In this document: positions 17,251 to 26,500 of the stretch, one piece after another | Numbering within the stretch: the stretch's first letter is position 1 | How the letters are laid out: every line of letters begins with the position of its first letter | DNA from: Paenibacillus albidus | GTDB lineage: Bacteria > Bacillota > Bacilli > Paenibacillales > Paenibacillaceae | Assembly: GCF_014644435.1 (NCBI RefSeq) | Contig: NZ_BMKR01000005.1 | Coordinates: 62,001-126,000 of the forward strand | Direction of reading: 5' to 3' | DNA: 64,000 nt | The notes under the pieces: model-generated | Told to the model about the DNA's origin: nothing | What the model saw: only the letters and a program-made list of their open reading frames with translations | Databases searched by the model: none | Translations under genes and position numbers: made by a program

Positions 17251-17372
17251 TAAACGGCGCGTGCATTTTAGTGTTTGTGTGTGTGATGGATCATGAAAGC
17301 TGCAAAAAACTCCACGACTCATGCGAAAAGTATTCGCAGAAAATGAAATTTGTACATTAAAGTGAATAAAAA

Positions 17373-17726
17373 TTAACTCCCCTGCCTACAGAAACTAATA
17401 TTCTGTAGGCTTTTTGTTGCGAATTGGAGAATTTCTACTGCACCGATCATCTCTTCCCATTGTTTTTGATTTGAATTAGTCCTCCATAGTATTTTGGCGA
17501 TAGATGCAAGAATCCCGCCTGCTATCTTCCATGATGATAATCCCAAAGTGCTGGCGGTATTCCCGGCATTTATAAGGGTTTGGGTAACTTCTGATGTAGT
17601 TTGGAGTGCGGCGTCTGAAACTGCTTCCTGTTGACGAACAGAGAGACTCTGTTCTCCCTGCGCAAGGGGGGACCTTGGCTGAGCAACCATGATTTCATTT
17701 TCATTGTTACTGGAATTTTGATTCAT
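17373..17726 (-). CDS. Small unknown protein, 117 aa
   Basis: Start chosen at ATG 17726, which follows AAGGAGGTTTATAC perfectly; the frame itself opens further upstream at 17777. The N-terminal half is polar (MNQNSSNNENEIMVAQPRSP, then Gln/Ser-rich), and the middle contains an amphipathic stretch LINAGNTASTLGLSSWKIAGGILASIAKILW. This polar leader plus amphipathic glycine/alanine helix is reminiscent of membrane-active peptides, but no family is recognised and no processing or export genes are adjacent. The last 12 codons lie inside the hairpin that terminates nrdJ on the other strand, so the C-terminus may be a fortuitous run-on. Confidence 0.5.
   Translation of the reverse strand: MNQNSSNNENEIMVAQPRSPLAQGEQSLSVRQQEAVSDAALQTTSEVTQTLINAGNTASTLGLSSWKIAGGILASIAKILWRTNSNQKQWEEMIGAVEILQFATKSLQNISFCRQGS
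17384..17415 (+). terminator. Terminator of nrdJ
   Basis: GCCTACAGAA (17384-17393) and TTCTGTAGGC (17401-17410) form a perfect 10-bp stem with a 7-base loop, followed by TTTTT on the plus strand. It overlaps the 3' end of the minus-strand small gene. Confidence 0.85.
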
Positions 17727-17777
17727 GTATAAACCTCCTTGTATCTTTCTTTTGTTTAAATTTAAATGTAATTTCAA

Positions 17778-18360
17778 AATTGTACACTAAGCCCTCCTTA
17801 AGTAATTAAACGATTTTGTAAAGTATATTTTCTAATTTATTATTGCAGGAGTGTAATATTATAAATATCTTCCTTTTTTTTGTTCGAGTCGGCGGATGCT
17901 CATACGCCACCGCGTCAGCTTTTGCTTTCGTGACAAGGTTTAGCGGTGCGGCTGCAGATAGGTTCGCTTCCTTCCAGCGCACTAACGCGGGAACGGATAG
18001 AAAACCGGAGCGGACAATCAGCTATTCTTCTTTGTGGCACCGTAAGGTTTGATTTGTATGCCGAAAAGCCCGCACAAGCGCGGGCCTTTCGGTGTGTGTA
18101 TGAAGCTGGATAATCACTTAAAGGCAGCCCCCCCCGGCTTGAGCTCACAGGATTTCCGGCTGCTCTGCGAAGGATGGCAGGTGCGCAACTGCTTTATCAT
18201 TTCAATGCCTATATAGTTATTATATTGCAATTAAACAGTGAAGTTACCAAAGAGACCATAGTAAGCAGTGCAGCATCACTAAGTTTGAAGCATCAGTTAT
18301 ATGAGAATAATTTCCCCGGTATCGTACATCTAAGACTTTTTCATTCTGATCTTATAATAA
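17778..18360. other. Gene-poor spacer with one hairpin
   Basis: About 580 bp with no convincing gene on either strand; short frames lack ribosome binding sites. A hairpin CCGAAAAGCCCGC (18061-18073)/GCGGGCCTTTCGG is present with no T-tract of note. Probably eroded accessory DNA next to the IS630 remnant. Confidence 0.45.
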
Positions 18361-18711
18361 CTACGCCTCAATTGTGGCAATTATGGATATTAATAGAAAA
18401 ATAATAAGGCGCCACGGATATAGGACGTTCAGTTCCACTTGATCGGCTAGAATACTATCATAATCGGCCCATTCTTTCACTTTGTGATGCAAATGCGGAG
18501 AGGGATTGTCTAGAATGATGTACAAGCGTTCAGACCGATGAAACCGGTGCCGAAGCAAGTGGAAGAAACTAAGAATATCCTGATGCTTCTTCGTTTTTGA
18601 AGCATGGCCATACAACTGATCTGATTTTAAATCCAGCGCAGCAAGCAAATGCTTTACGCCATGAGGTTGGTTGTAGGTCGCCCGTAGCCGAATCGGTCTG
18701 TGTTTTTGAAA
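18361..18711 (-). pseudogene. IS630-family transposase remnant
   Basis: Read on the minus strand, the frame gives RLRATYNQPHGVKHLLAALDL, then ILDNPSPHLHHKVKEWADY, which match the DDE endonuclease core of IS630-type transposases (the second Asp in the IxDNxSPH segment). The upstream part ends at an in-frame TGA (18714-18712), the N-terminal helix-turn-helix part is missing, and beyond VELNVLYPWRL the sequence diverges from the expected PTY/SWLNxIE segment, so the third catalytic acid is lost in context. No inverted repeats were identified. It is a dead fragment marking past insertion. Confidence 0.75.
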
Positions 18712-18785
18712 TCAGCCTTTCCCACGGAAATTTGACAGGTGCGAAAAATATTTGTTCAACTCTACAATGGAGCGTGAATTAAGAA

Positions 18786-19223
18786 ATGAACGACACAGCC
18801 AAGAAGAAGATAATTGAACACTTCCTTAGCCTTTATGGGCAAGGTCGATGGGGTGACCCTCAGAACACGGAGCCGTTGAACGAACTTCTCGACATGCTCA
18901 CCGATGATGTCGAGTGGTGGATGAGCGGGCTTCCACACCCCGGGTTCGTCTCCAAGGATGAATTCCGATCGATGCTGGCCCCGCTAGACGACATTACTGA
19001 CGGGCCACTTCAGATCGTCCCTACCGGTTGGACCATCCAAGGGGACCGTGTGGCAGTGGAAGCCTACTCAACAATGAAGTTGAAGAGTGGACGTCGCTAT
19101 CAGAACCATTATCATTTTCTCTTTGAGCTCCGGGGCGATAAAATCGCCGTCTACCACGAGCATCACGACACGGCTCACGTAAACGACGTATTAATCAATC
19201 TCACGGATGACGCCGAGAAATAA
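18786..19223 (+). CDS. SnoaL-like / NTF2-superfamily protein
   Basis: The 145-residue protein has the layout of a SnoaL-like (ketosteroid-isomerase-related, NTF2-fold) domain: an N-terminal helix KIIEHFLSLYGQGRW, then LLDMLTDDVEWWMSGLP, then strands ending RYQNHYHFLFELRGDKIAVYHEHHDTAHVNDVL. Such proteins bind small hydrophobic ligands or act as isomerases, dehydratases or hydrolases; the exact activity is not deducible. No good Shine-Dalgarno precedes ATG 18786 (only GAATTAAGAA), and the start lies just beyond the IS630 remnant, so the original promoter may have been replaced. GC content is higher than in the flanking DNA. Confidence 0.75.
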   Translation: MNDTAKKKIIEHFLSLYGQGRWGDPQNTEPLNELLDMLTDDVEWWMSGLPHPGFVSKDEFRSMLAPLDDITDGPLQIVPTGWTIQGDRVAVEAYSTMKLKSGRRYQNHYHFLFELRGDKIAVYHEHHDTAHVNDVLINLTDDAEK

Positions 19224-19542
19224 AGCAGCTTATATGGTGATCGGGATTGATTTAGGGCTCCGCAGGAGGAGGTATTAAGCAAACGTGGAACGATAGCGTA
19301 GTACGATATAACCGGTCGTCGCCTGCGCCATTAAATTTAGCATTGTTACGCTCCTTATATAGTCCACTCGTATCTAATAATCACCAATCCGAAAGCATCG
19401 GTCGAAAACAACCCTGGGCAGAAATGCTCAGGGTTGTTTCGTTATTGCCGTTGATCTTTAACCCCCTTTATAAGGTATATTCATGCTGGTAATGGACAAC
19501 GCTTAAGGTTAAATATTATGTTACGCGGGAGGTCATCGCTTC
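19224..19542. other. Spacer containing a terminator hairpin
   Basis: About 320 bp with no gene. AAACAACCCTGGGCA (19406-19420) and TGCTCAGGGTTGTTT (19425-19439) form a near-perfect stem around a GAAA loop, a likely terminator. A GGAGGAGG-like sequence near 19265 leads into no sustained frame. Confidence 0.6.
19406..19440 (+). terminator. Rho-independent terminator
   Basis: A 15-bp stem with one mismatch, GAAA tetraloop and T-rich 3' side, 180 bp after the SnoaL-like gene. Confidence 0.75.
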
Positions 19543-19776
19543 TTGAAATTTGAACTAGGACGCTGCTTACTGAATGAACGATTGATGGAATCCGGAAAGT
19601 CAGCGGAATGGCTGGCAAAAGACTTGCTTTTTAAATCGGAACGAGTTTACGACTTTATTGAAAACAAAAGAGTGATGCCACTCAAAATCGCCATATCGAT
19701 TGCCGATTCCATCGGTTGTGATGTTCGTGCCTTGTATGAATTAATTCCGAACGATAATGAAGTAAAGGGAGATTAA
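19543..19776 (+). CDS. XRE-type helix-turn-helix regulator, 77 aa
   Basis: The start is TTG 19543, about 9 bases after GGGAGGTC. The product is a single helix-turn-helix domain: LGRCLLNERLMESGKSAEWLAKDLLFKSERVYDFIENKRVMPLKIAISIADSIGCDVRALYEL, with the pattern of five helices of the Cro/CI (XRE) fold and the typical ending A.AL.C....LYEL. Length (77 residues) suits a stand-alone repressor. No operator or target is obvious; it lies in an accessory stretch and may be a relic of a mobile element. The family call is good, the target unknown. Confidence 0.75.
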   Translation: MKFELGRCLLNERLMESGKSAEWLAKDLLFKSERVYDFIENKRVMPLKIAISIADSIGCDVRALYELIPNDNEVKGD

Positions 19777-19895
19777 TGGAATAAGGGGTAGGTGGCATTA
19801 AGGCTACAAGATCCATAAATCTAACGGGAAACGATATCTCAAAATACAACGGCAGCTGAACAAGAGCGTGGCTTCCTGCTTGTCCGATTAATTCC

Positions 19896-19924
19896 TTTAC
19901 TTAACCAGGATCGAGGCGTATAAT
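19896..19924 (+). promoter_or_regulatory. Sigma-A promoter of rarD
   Basis: TTTACT at 19896-19901 and TATAAT at 19919-19924 are 17 bp apart, 36 bases before the rarD start. Confidence 0.6.
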
Positions 19925-19960
19925 CCGTTCAGACATCGGAGTAAGAAGAGGAGATTGATA

Positions 19961-20863
19961 ATGAACAACGGGTTGGTCAACGCTATTATTGCGTATATCA
20001 TGTGGGGAGTTCTCCCGCTGTATTGGAAGTTGTTTAACGATGTGCCGGCAGGCGAAATTCTGTCGCATCGGGTTGTCTGGTCGTTCGTCTTCATGGGTAT
20101 TCTCGTCGCCGTCCAGCGCCGCTGGGGTGACATGAAGCGGATTGCGGCTAGCCGCTCACACCTGCTGTCGCTCGCCGCCAGCGGACTGCTGATCGCTGTT
20201 AATTGGCTCATCTTCATCTGGGCGGTCAACAACGGGCATGTCGTCGAGACAAGTCTCGGCTATTATTTGAACCCGTTGCTGAACGTGCTGCTAGCGGTCG
20301 TCTTCCTTCATGAGAAGCCAAACCGCGGCCAATGGCTCGCGATTACCATCGCTGGCGCCGCGGTGCTCATCATCGCCATCGACTACGGGCGTTTCCCGTG
20401 GGTCGCGATCTCGCTGGCCGCGTCGTTTGGCTTGTACGGCCTTGCGAAGAAGAAGACCGTGCAAGACGCTTCTGTAGGCTTGCTGTCGGAGACGGCTGTA
20501 GTCCTGCCCATCGCGCTCGGCTACTGGATCTATTTGGCGGCCGTGGGAGAGTCGACGGCATGGACGCTGCCTTCGTCTATGCTCGCCGAACTGCTTCTTT
20601 CCGGTGTGGTAACGGCGCTGCCGCTGCTATTTTTTGCGCGTGCGGCCGCCCGGATGTCGCTATCCACACTCGGCTTCGTACAATACATCGGGCCGACGAT
20701 CATGCTGTTATTGAGCGTATTCGTGTTTAAGGAAACGGTCTCGCCGGTTCTGCTCGTCGGCTTCGCGCTCATTTGGACTGCGCTCGTCGTATACGCCGCA
20801 GCATCGGTTCGCGGAACGAAACTCGCGAAGGCGAACAAATATACAAAAGATAACAGGACGTAA
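19961..20863 (+). CDS. rarD: EamA-family transporter RarD
   Basis: ATG 19961 is preferred over the in-frame TTG at 19955 because it has 8-base spacing from GAGGAG. The 300-residue protein has ten predicted membrane helices in two EamA repeats. The opening NAIIAYIMWGVLPLYWKLFNDVPAGEILSHRVVWS and VNWLIFIWAVNNGHVVETSLGYYLNPLLNVLLAVVFLHE are diagnostic for RarD, a drug/metabolite-superfamily exporter (chloramphenicol-sensitive mutants in Pseudomonas); physiological substrate unknown. The coding sequence is markedly GC-richer at third positions than the AT-rich gene that follows, consistent with different origins for neighbouring accessory segments. Confidence 0.88.
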   Translation: MNNGLVNAIIAYIMWGVLPLYWKLFNDVPAGEILSHRVVWSFVFMGILVAVQRRWGDMKRIAASRSHLLSLAASGLLIAVNWLIFIWAVNNGHVVETSLGYYLNPLLNVLLAVVFLHEKPNRGQWLAITIAGAAVLIIAIDYGRFPWVAISLAASFGLYGLAKKKTVQDASVGLLSETAVVLPIALGYWIYLAAVGESTAWTLPSSMLAELLLSGVVTALPLLFFARAAARMSLSTLGFVQYIGPTIMLLLSVFVFKETVSPVLLVGFALIWTALVVYAAASVRGTKLAKANKYTKDNRT

Positions 20864-21047
20864 GGGCAGTTGACCCTTATGAACATAAGTTATGGATTGC
20901 TTCTAAACAGGATGCCAGTATTTAATACAAACTAAAGAAAGCACCCAACGTGAGTTAAAGAGATTTAACCAAACTGCAGCTGAAGTTTGGCGTTATTTAG
21001 AGTATAACCATTTTTCATTTCACGGAGTAGTTAGGAATTGGTCGGCA

Positions 21048-21554
21048 GTGTTCAAGAATGAAACATTTATTGTTCTTCATCACTTTTTAGACTCTGACCA
21101 ACCAAAGATGAACTGTATTCTTCCATCAAGCAGCTTATGCTGGAATGATGTCATATTGTCCGAATCAAGTATGGGGCAATTGTTTTCATATCTTGAAGAC
21201 AAGGGCTTCAGTCTTTTTCTACCGCAACAAGCTGCAATTGATGCGGTCAGAAATGATGAGGATGTTTCACTTCACAGCCCGAAACATAAATTTCAAATAT
21301 TTTGTTTTGGAAAGAAGTGTAACTTACTAATTGAGATCTACCTAATGATGGATATTGCTCCTTATGGAGCTTTTCAAGAATCGATTAGTTACCCAGAAGA
21401 TATGTGCCAATTAGAATTAGAATTCAGTTTTGAAAAGAATGCTATAAAAAAGAAAGCTAAAAGTATTGATGGAGAGAATTTAGACATTCTTCATGAGGTA
21501 CCCAAAGATCTAGTTGAGGCTGTTCAATCGAATACTTTGTCATTCGGTATTTGA
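21048..21554 (+). CDS. Unknown AT-rich gene, 168 aa or longer, start uncertain
   Basis: The annotated start is GTG 21048, with only a weak AGGAA upstream. The frame stays open upstream to a TAA near 20907, adding residues such as RELKRFNQTAAEVWRYLEYNHFSFHGVVRNWSAVF without an initiator, so the gene may be 5'-truncated or use an unusual start. The protein is soluble, acidic, with LPSSSLCWNDVILSESSMGQLFSYLEDKGFSLFLP and no recognised domain. Base composition is far more AT-rich than the flanking rarD gene, suggesting acquisition. Its small size and isolated position would suit an immunity or orphan accessory protein, but that is only a guess. Confidence 0.45.
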   Translation: MFKNETFIVLHHFLDSDQPKMNCILPSSSLCWNDVILSESSMGQLFSYLEDKGFSLFLPQQAAIDAVRNDEDVSLHSPKHKFQIFCFGKKCNLLIEIYLMMDIAPYGAFQESISYPEDMCQLELEFSFEKNAIKKKAKSIDGENLDILHEVPKDLVEAVQSNTLSFGI

Positions 21555-21556
21555 TC

Positions 21557-21637
21557 CATATGGAACTGGTGTGGATCAAATAACCGATGAGGATCTACGA
21601 GTAATTCAAAATTTAAATAAAGCTAAAACTGGATAAA
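21557..21637 (+). pseudogene. C-terminal coding fragment
   Basis: Immediately after the previous gene the frame reads PYGTGVDQITDEDLRVIQNLNKAKTG then TAA, with no start codon and no room for a full gene. It looks like the tail of a lost, larger protein. Family not identified. Confidence 0.3.
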
Positions 21638-21672
21638 CAATGCCGGGGAAGAATGATGATTCCCCGGCATTG
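21638..21672. terminator. Strong 13-bp hairpin
   Basis: CAATGCCGGGGAA (21638-21650) and TTCCCCGGCATTG (21660-21672) pair perfectly around a 9-base loop; a T-run follows after a short gap. Confidence 0.7.
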
Positions 21673-21758
21673 TGGGGGAATCTTTTTAATGAACTGGAAA
21701 TTTAACCTGTTCATTCATTCTAACCTGAAATTGGATATATATTTTGGGAGGAATGTTT

Positions 21759-21925
21759 ATGGATTCGCTAAAAAATTGTCCATAGAAATTGAAGAAAAGA
21801 GATGCAAGCTGAATAAGCTTGGTGAGGAGCAAAATCTAGACTCCATAGCATTGCTAAAAGCGTCTACAGAATTAGATATTTTAATTAATAAATTTCATAA
21901 TATTGAACGTGAGAATCAGTCGTAG
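21759..21925 (+). pseudogene. Spo0E-like aspartyl-phosphate phosphatase, frameshifted
   Basis: ATG 21759 has an ideal ribosome binding site (GGGAGG 21746-21751, 7-base spacing) but reads MDSLKNCP then TAG. Shifting at the A6 run (21770-21775), where a seventh A would restore frame, gives MDSLKKLSIEIEEKRCKLNKL and then LLKASTELDILINKFHNI. This is the helical hairpin of Spo0E-type phosphatases, with STELD at the SQELD motif; these proteins dephosphorylate Spo0A~P and delay sporulation. The conserved part itself (21776-21922) is open and could only be initiated from a poor TTG at 21776. Either a pseudogene, a sequencing artefact, or a slippage-controlled gene. Confidence 0.65.
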
Positions 21926-21981
21926 TAACGAACCAATTTTTTAGAGAAAAATAAAATTCATTATTTTAACAGGAGGTTGTT

Positions 21982-22821
21982 ATGTTTAAAAAGTTGAGTT
22001 TAACGCTGGTGGCTGCCGCCATGCTCGTTTTGCCTGCTCTTTCGGTTCCGAGTTCTGCAGCCAGTCAAGGGGAAACAGTGGCTAGCGGCCAATTGCTGAA
22101 CAATCGGGTACTGATTCCATTACGTACCGTTTCTCAGCATTTGGGGGCTGGCGTGGAATGGAGCCAACAGGAAAAAATAGTGTCGATTAACAAAGGAGAT
22201 TCCAAAATATTGCTTGCTGCGAATTTCAAACGAGCGCTGGTGTATGCTTTACCCGTTGATCCAAGTAATGTTAAGAAAATAGATCTGGATGCCCCAGCCC
22301 AAGTTATCCAAGGGACCACCTACGTTCCCCTGCGGTTTGTAAGTCAATCGTTAGGTGCTAATGTCGGATGGAACCAACAAACAAAACAAGCGACGATTAC
22401 AGTCGGAACAAAGAAGATTGTTGTAAATATGGAGCAGCCGACCGTATCACTCTCTTCCAAACAGCGAATCACGGACGCACGTCTGAACCTGTTGTCCAAA
22501 AAATTAAATGAAGCGATGGATGTCTCTTCCATTAAGAACGTTTCCACTCACTTTAAGCCTTATTTTACAGATAAGTTCATTAAATCAATTAATCGAAATA
22601 AAGAACAATCGGCTAAGTACGAAACCCCTATTACCTCTGTAGAATATACGAGCAAAACGACCGCGACGTTATCAGAATCGGTCATTGTAGCAAACGGGTT
22701 GACGGCGGAAGATCAATATGTTGAAGATCGGACGGCTTATTTGGTATATACCGGTGGAGTGTGGAAGGTAGATCGTGTCAGTCACACCATACGAGTAATT
22801 CCGACTGGTTTTGGTAAATAA
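21982..22821 (+). CDS. Secreted stalk-domain (copper amine oxidase N-terminal) protein
   Basis: The 279-residue product has a clear signal peptide (KKLSLTLVAAAMLVLPALSVPSSAAS) and two copies of the copper amine oxidase N-terminal, or 'stalk', repeat: NRVLIPLRTVSQHLGAGVEWSQQEKIVSI (residues about 38-66) and TTYVPLRFVSQSLGANVGWNQQTKQATI (about 112-139). The C-terminal half (about 150-279) is an uncharacterised domain with predominantly beta structure. Such proteins are abundant in Paenibacillus and are thought to be exported or cell-wall associated; they are not amine oxidases. ATG follows AGGAGGTTGTT. A strong bidirectional terminator lies 48 bp downstream. Confidence 0.85.
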   Translation: MFKKLSLTLVAAAMLVLPALSVPSSAASQGETVASGQLLNNRVLIPLRTVSQHLGAGVEWSQQEKIVSINKGDSKILLAANFKRALVYALPVDPSNVKKIDLDAPAQVIQGTTYVPLRFVSQSLGANVGWNQQTKQATITVGTKKIVVNMEQPTVSLSSKQRITDARLNLLSKKLNEAMDVSSIKNVSTHFKPYFTDKFIKSINRNKEQSAKYETPITSVEYTSKTTATLSESVIVANGLTAEDQYVEDRTAYLVYTGGVWKVDRVSHTIRVIPTGFGK

Positions 22822-22868
22822 GATTGTTTTCCCACTAAACCCACCAGGTTGAAGCCAAATGTGTATTC

Positions 22869-22907
22869 ACAAGTAAAGAAGCCCTTCTTTAGGGCTTCTT
22901 TACTTGT
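22869..22907. terminator. Bidirectional terminator
   Basis: ACAAGTAAAGAAGCCC (22869-22884) and GGGCTTCTTTACTTGT (22892-22907) pair perfectly around a 7-base loop between convergent frames. Confidence 0.85.
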
Positions 22908-22913
22908 ATTTGC

Positions 22914-23256
22914 TTAGATAGTTTGAAAGTCGATCAGGGCAGGAGTGGAGGCTGCACCCGCAGTTGAGACTGTAATCGTCCGGGTAATGTTGGCTCCCGC
23001 GGCCAGTGTCACTGTAGTGACTTCAACTGCCGGTTGTTTATCTCCGGGAGTGTCCGCACCTGCGGTTAGGTTAGGGACTCTATAAGTAATCCCCTCACCA
23101 CTCCACTGAACAGCGCCTGCATAATATGCGGCTCCTCGTGCAGCAAGATAAATCTTCACTACCTTCTGAGCGCCAGTATTATTGATAAGGTTGACAGAAA
23201 GGTTATATTTCACGCCATAATGCCCTTTGTTGCTGTCAGCATTCAATAGATAGTTT
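22914..23256 (-). pseudogene. 5'-truncated C-terminal fragment of a secreted/stalk-type protein
   Basis: On the minus strand the frame reads FANYLLNADSNKGHYGVKYN, then VKIYLAARGAAYYAGAVQWSG and a Thr/Ala-rich tail to a stop at 22914. It has the character of a beta-sandwich C-terminal domain in secreted Paenibacillus proteins (I recall a similar GVKY...YLNPRGG...GAVKW pattern at the end of stalk-domain proteins). The only in-frame initiator is TTG 23246 without a ribosome binding site, and the frame runs into the hairpin at 23257-23299, so the N-terminal portion has been lost. Probably non-functional. Confidence 0.5.
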
Positions 23257-23299
23257 GCAAAAAGGGAGTTCGGGAGTTTGAAGATAACTCCCTTTTTGC
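23257..23299. terminator. Hairpin with A/T flanks
   Basis: GCAAAAAGGGAGTT (23257-23270) and AACTCCCTTTTTGC (23286-23299) are perfect complements. It abuts the truncated fragment and could terminate on both strands. Confidence 0.7.
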
Positions 23300-23546
23300 A
23301 TTTTTGTACTAATTGACATGATTTGAATAGTATTACATCTTAGCTGGCTACAACAGGGGAAATATAATGAAGGTATCTCCCAATTACGGGGTGTGAATGA
23401 TCCTGATAGAGAGGAGGGCAGTCAGGAAATTTGTATTAATGAAAGGGCTTTCTTAAAAGAGGGTAGGCGATAACAGACTCCCCAGGCTCCCATCACGATG
23501 TTTGCAATAAGTCAAGGACGTACAAGAATCAGAAGGAGGCGACACT

Positions 23547-26500
23547 ATGAACAGTCAGTTTGGTTATCAAAGGAAAAACCCTGTCTTCATTTGGTTATTG
23601 GTAATGATCATCATTTTATCGCAGCTGACACTGTTTCCGGCCAGTACATCGGCAGCGGACGGACCGAACCTTGCACTTGGAAATACGGTAACGGCCAGTG
23701 GACAGGCAGATGTTTACAGTCCGAATAACGTAAAAGACGGCAATGCGGGAACCTACTGGGAAAGCCCGAACAACGCATTTCCGCAATGGATCCAGGTCGA
23801 TCTGGGTATAAGCACTGAGATTAATAAAGTCGTGCTGAAGCTGCCGGCCGGCTGGGAGACGCGTACGCAGACGCTGGCCGTGCAAGGCAGCACGAACGGC
23901 TCGACATTTACGAACATCGTCGGCTCGAACGGGTATACCTTCGATCCTTCGTCCGGCAACACGGTGACGATCAATTTTGCGGAAACCAGCACCCGGTATG
24001 TGCGCCTGAGCTTCACGGCGAACACCGGCTGGCCGGCCGGACAGCTATCCGAGTTTGAGATTTACGGCCCGGGCACCACCCCGACGCCGACGCCAACGCC
24101 GACCGCGACGACAACACCGGTGCCGACCGCGACGGCAACACCGGTGCCGACCGCGACGGCAACTCCGGTGCCGACCACGACGGCAACTCCGGTGCCGACC
24201 ACGCCTCCGGCAGGTACAAATGTCGCAATGGGCAAAGCGATCTCAGCCTCTTCGGTTACACATACGTACGCAGCAGCCAATGCGAACGACAATGATGTCA
24301 ATACGTACTGGGAAGGCGGAAGCAACCCGAGCACGCTGACGCTGGACCTCGGTGCAGACTACAACATCTCCTCAGTTGTGCTGAAGCTGAACCCGTCACC
24401 GGACTGGAGTACGCGTACGCAGACGATTCAGGTGCTGGGCCACGACCAGAACACCACCACGTTCAGCAGCCTGTCGGCGGCAAAGTCGTATACGTTCGAT
24501 CCGGCTGCCGGCAATACGGTGACCATTCCAGTCAGTGCAAAGGTCAAGCGGGTGCAGCTGAACATCACCTCGAACTCCGGCGCGCCTGCCGGACAGATTG
24601 CTGAATTCCAGGTATTCGGCACAGCGGGAACGAATCCGGATCTGACAGTAACCGGCGCCAGCTGGACACCGGCTTCCCCGGTGGAATCCAATGCCCTCAC
24701 ACTGAGTGCCACGGTGAAGAACAATGGGACAGCCGAATCGGCGGCCACGTCTGTCAATTTCTATCTGAATAACACGCTGGCAGGCAGCGCACCGGTTGCG
24801 GCGCTCGCGGCCGGGGCCTCAGCGGAGGTTACCGTCAATGCTGCACCGCAAAACGCAGGCACATACACGGTCAGCGCAAAGGTGGACGAGAATAACGCGG
24901 TAACGGAGCAAAATGAAGGGAACAACAGCTTTACAAGCCCGTCCCAGCTCACTGTTGCTCCGGTATCGAGTGCTGACCTGATTCCGTCGGTTTCATGGAA
25001 CCCGGGCAGCCCGGCTGCGGGCAGTGCGGTATCATTTACGGTCAGTGTAAAAAACCAGGGCAATATGGCGAGCACCAGCAGCGAGCATGCTGTTACGGTT
25101 GTACTTAAGAATGCGGCCGGGGCGACACTGCAGACGCTGAACGGCTCTTACAGCGGAACGATTGAAACAGGTGCTTCCGTCAATGTGAGCCTTCCGGGAA
25201 CCTGGACGGCTACCAATGGAAGCTACACAGTAACTGCAACGGTTGCTGCGGATGCGAATGAAGTTACGGCCAAACGCAGCAACAACTCTACCTCGTCGAT
25301 TCTTTATATCGGCAGAGGCGCAAACATGCCGTTTACCGTAATCGAAGCGGAGTCAGCCTCGAATACGACTAACGGCACAAGGCTGACGCCGAACTACACA
25401 TTGGGGGATTTTGCAGGTGAAGCCTCAGGCCGTTCGGCTGTGCATCTGGATGCAATGGGTGAATACGTAGAATTTACGCTGACGTCCCCGGCAAATGCAT
25501 TTGTGCTTCGGAACGCGGTTGCCGAAAACACGAGCGGAACGGTTACCATTTATGCCAATGGCACAAACAAAGGTAAATTCACGGTAAACACCAAGTATTC
25601 TTACCTGTATGCTACTCCGCAAACGCTGGGACGGCTCGGTTATGATAACTCTGGAACTAAAGCGTACTGGCTGTATGAGGACTCCCAGCTCCTGCTGGAT
25701 CAGGTCTATCCGGCAGGAACCAAAATCCGCATTCAAAAGGATGCCGGAGACGTATCATGGATTTATCTGGACATGATAGAAATTGAAAATGTCGCTCCTC
25801 CGGCGTCGAATCCTGACCCGGACAAGTATGTGCAGGTGTCGGCATCGAAATCAATCGAGCAGGCGCTCAACGAGTTCAGACAGGACCCTGCGAAGAAGGG
25901 GATTTTTATTCCGGCAGGGGAGTGGCAGCTCAGCAGCAAAATCTTCCTTTATGGACGCGCAACGGAAATTATCGGTGCCGGTCCGTGGCATACCAAATTA
26001 GTCGCGCCGCAAACCCAATCTAATACGGACGTCGGGTTTAATATCAGTTCTGCCGCTAACGGCTCTGTGATTCGTGATCTGTCTGCCTGGGGCAACTATC
26101 AGTACCGTGTAGACGGACCGGGCAAGTTCATCGACGGCAACGGGATACAGAATGTTACTGTGCAAAATACATGGGTAGAGCATTTTGTCTGCCTTTATTG
26201 GGGAGTAAACTCCTCCAACAACACATTTAAGAACAACCGTATCAAAAATACATTCGCGGACGGAATCAATATGACCAACGGTTCCTCCAACAATGTCATT
26301 GACAACAATTACGCGCGCGCTACCGGGGACGACGCCTTTGCCCTGTTCAGTGCAGCCGATGCAGGAGGATCGTACAACACAGGCAACAAGTACACCAATC
26401 TTACCGCAGTTAACGTCAGACGGGCCGCTGCCTTCGCGATCTACGGCGGTTCGAACAACCTGTTCTCCAATCTGTATGCGGCAGACACCCTGACGTATCC

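Noticed and set aside
17843..18052. 69-aa plus-strand frame in the spacer
   Set aside because: No ribosome binding site, low-complexity Phe/Arg/Ser-rich translation and no similarity recognised.
18361..18711. Complete insertion sequence around the IS630 remnant
   Set aside because: No terminal inverted repeats or target duplication found, and the N-terminal half of the transposase is missing.
24062..24334. Valine/glycine-rich minus-strand frame over the linker
   Set aside because: Artefact of the 24-bp Thr-Pro linker repeats read on the opposite strand.
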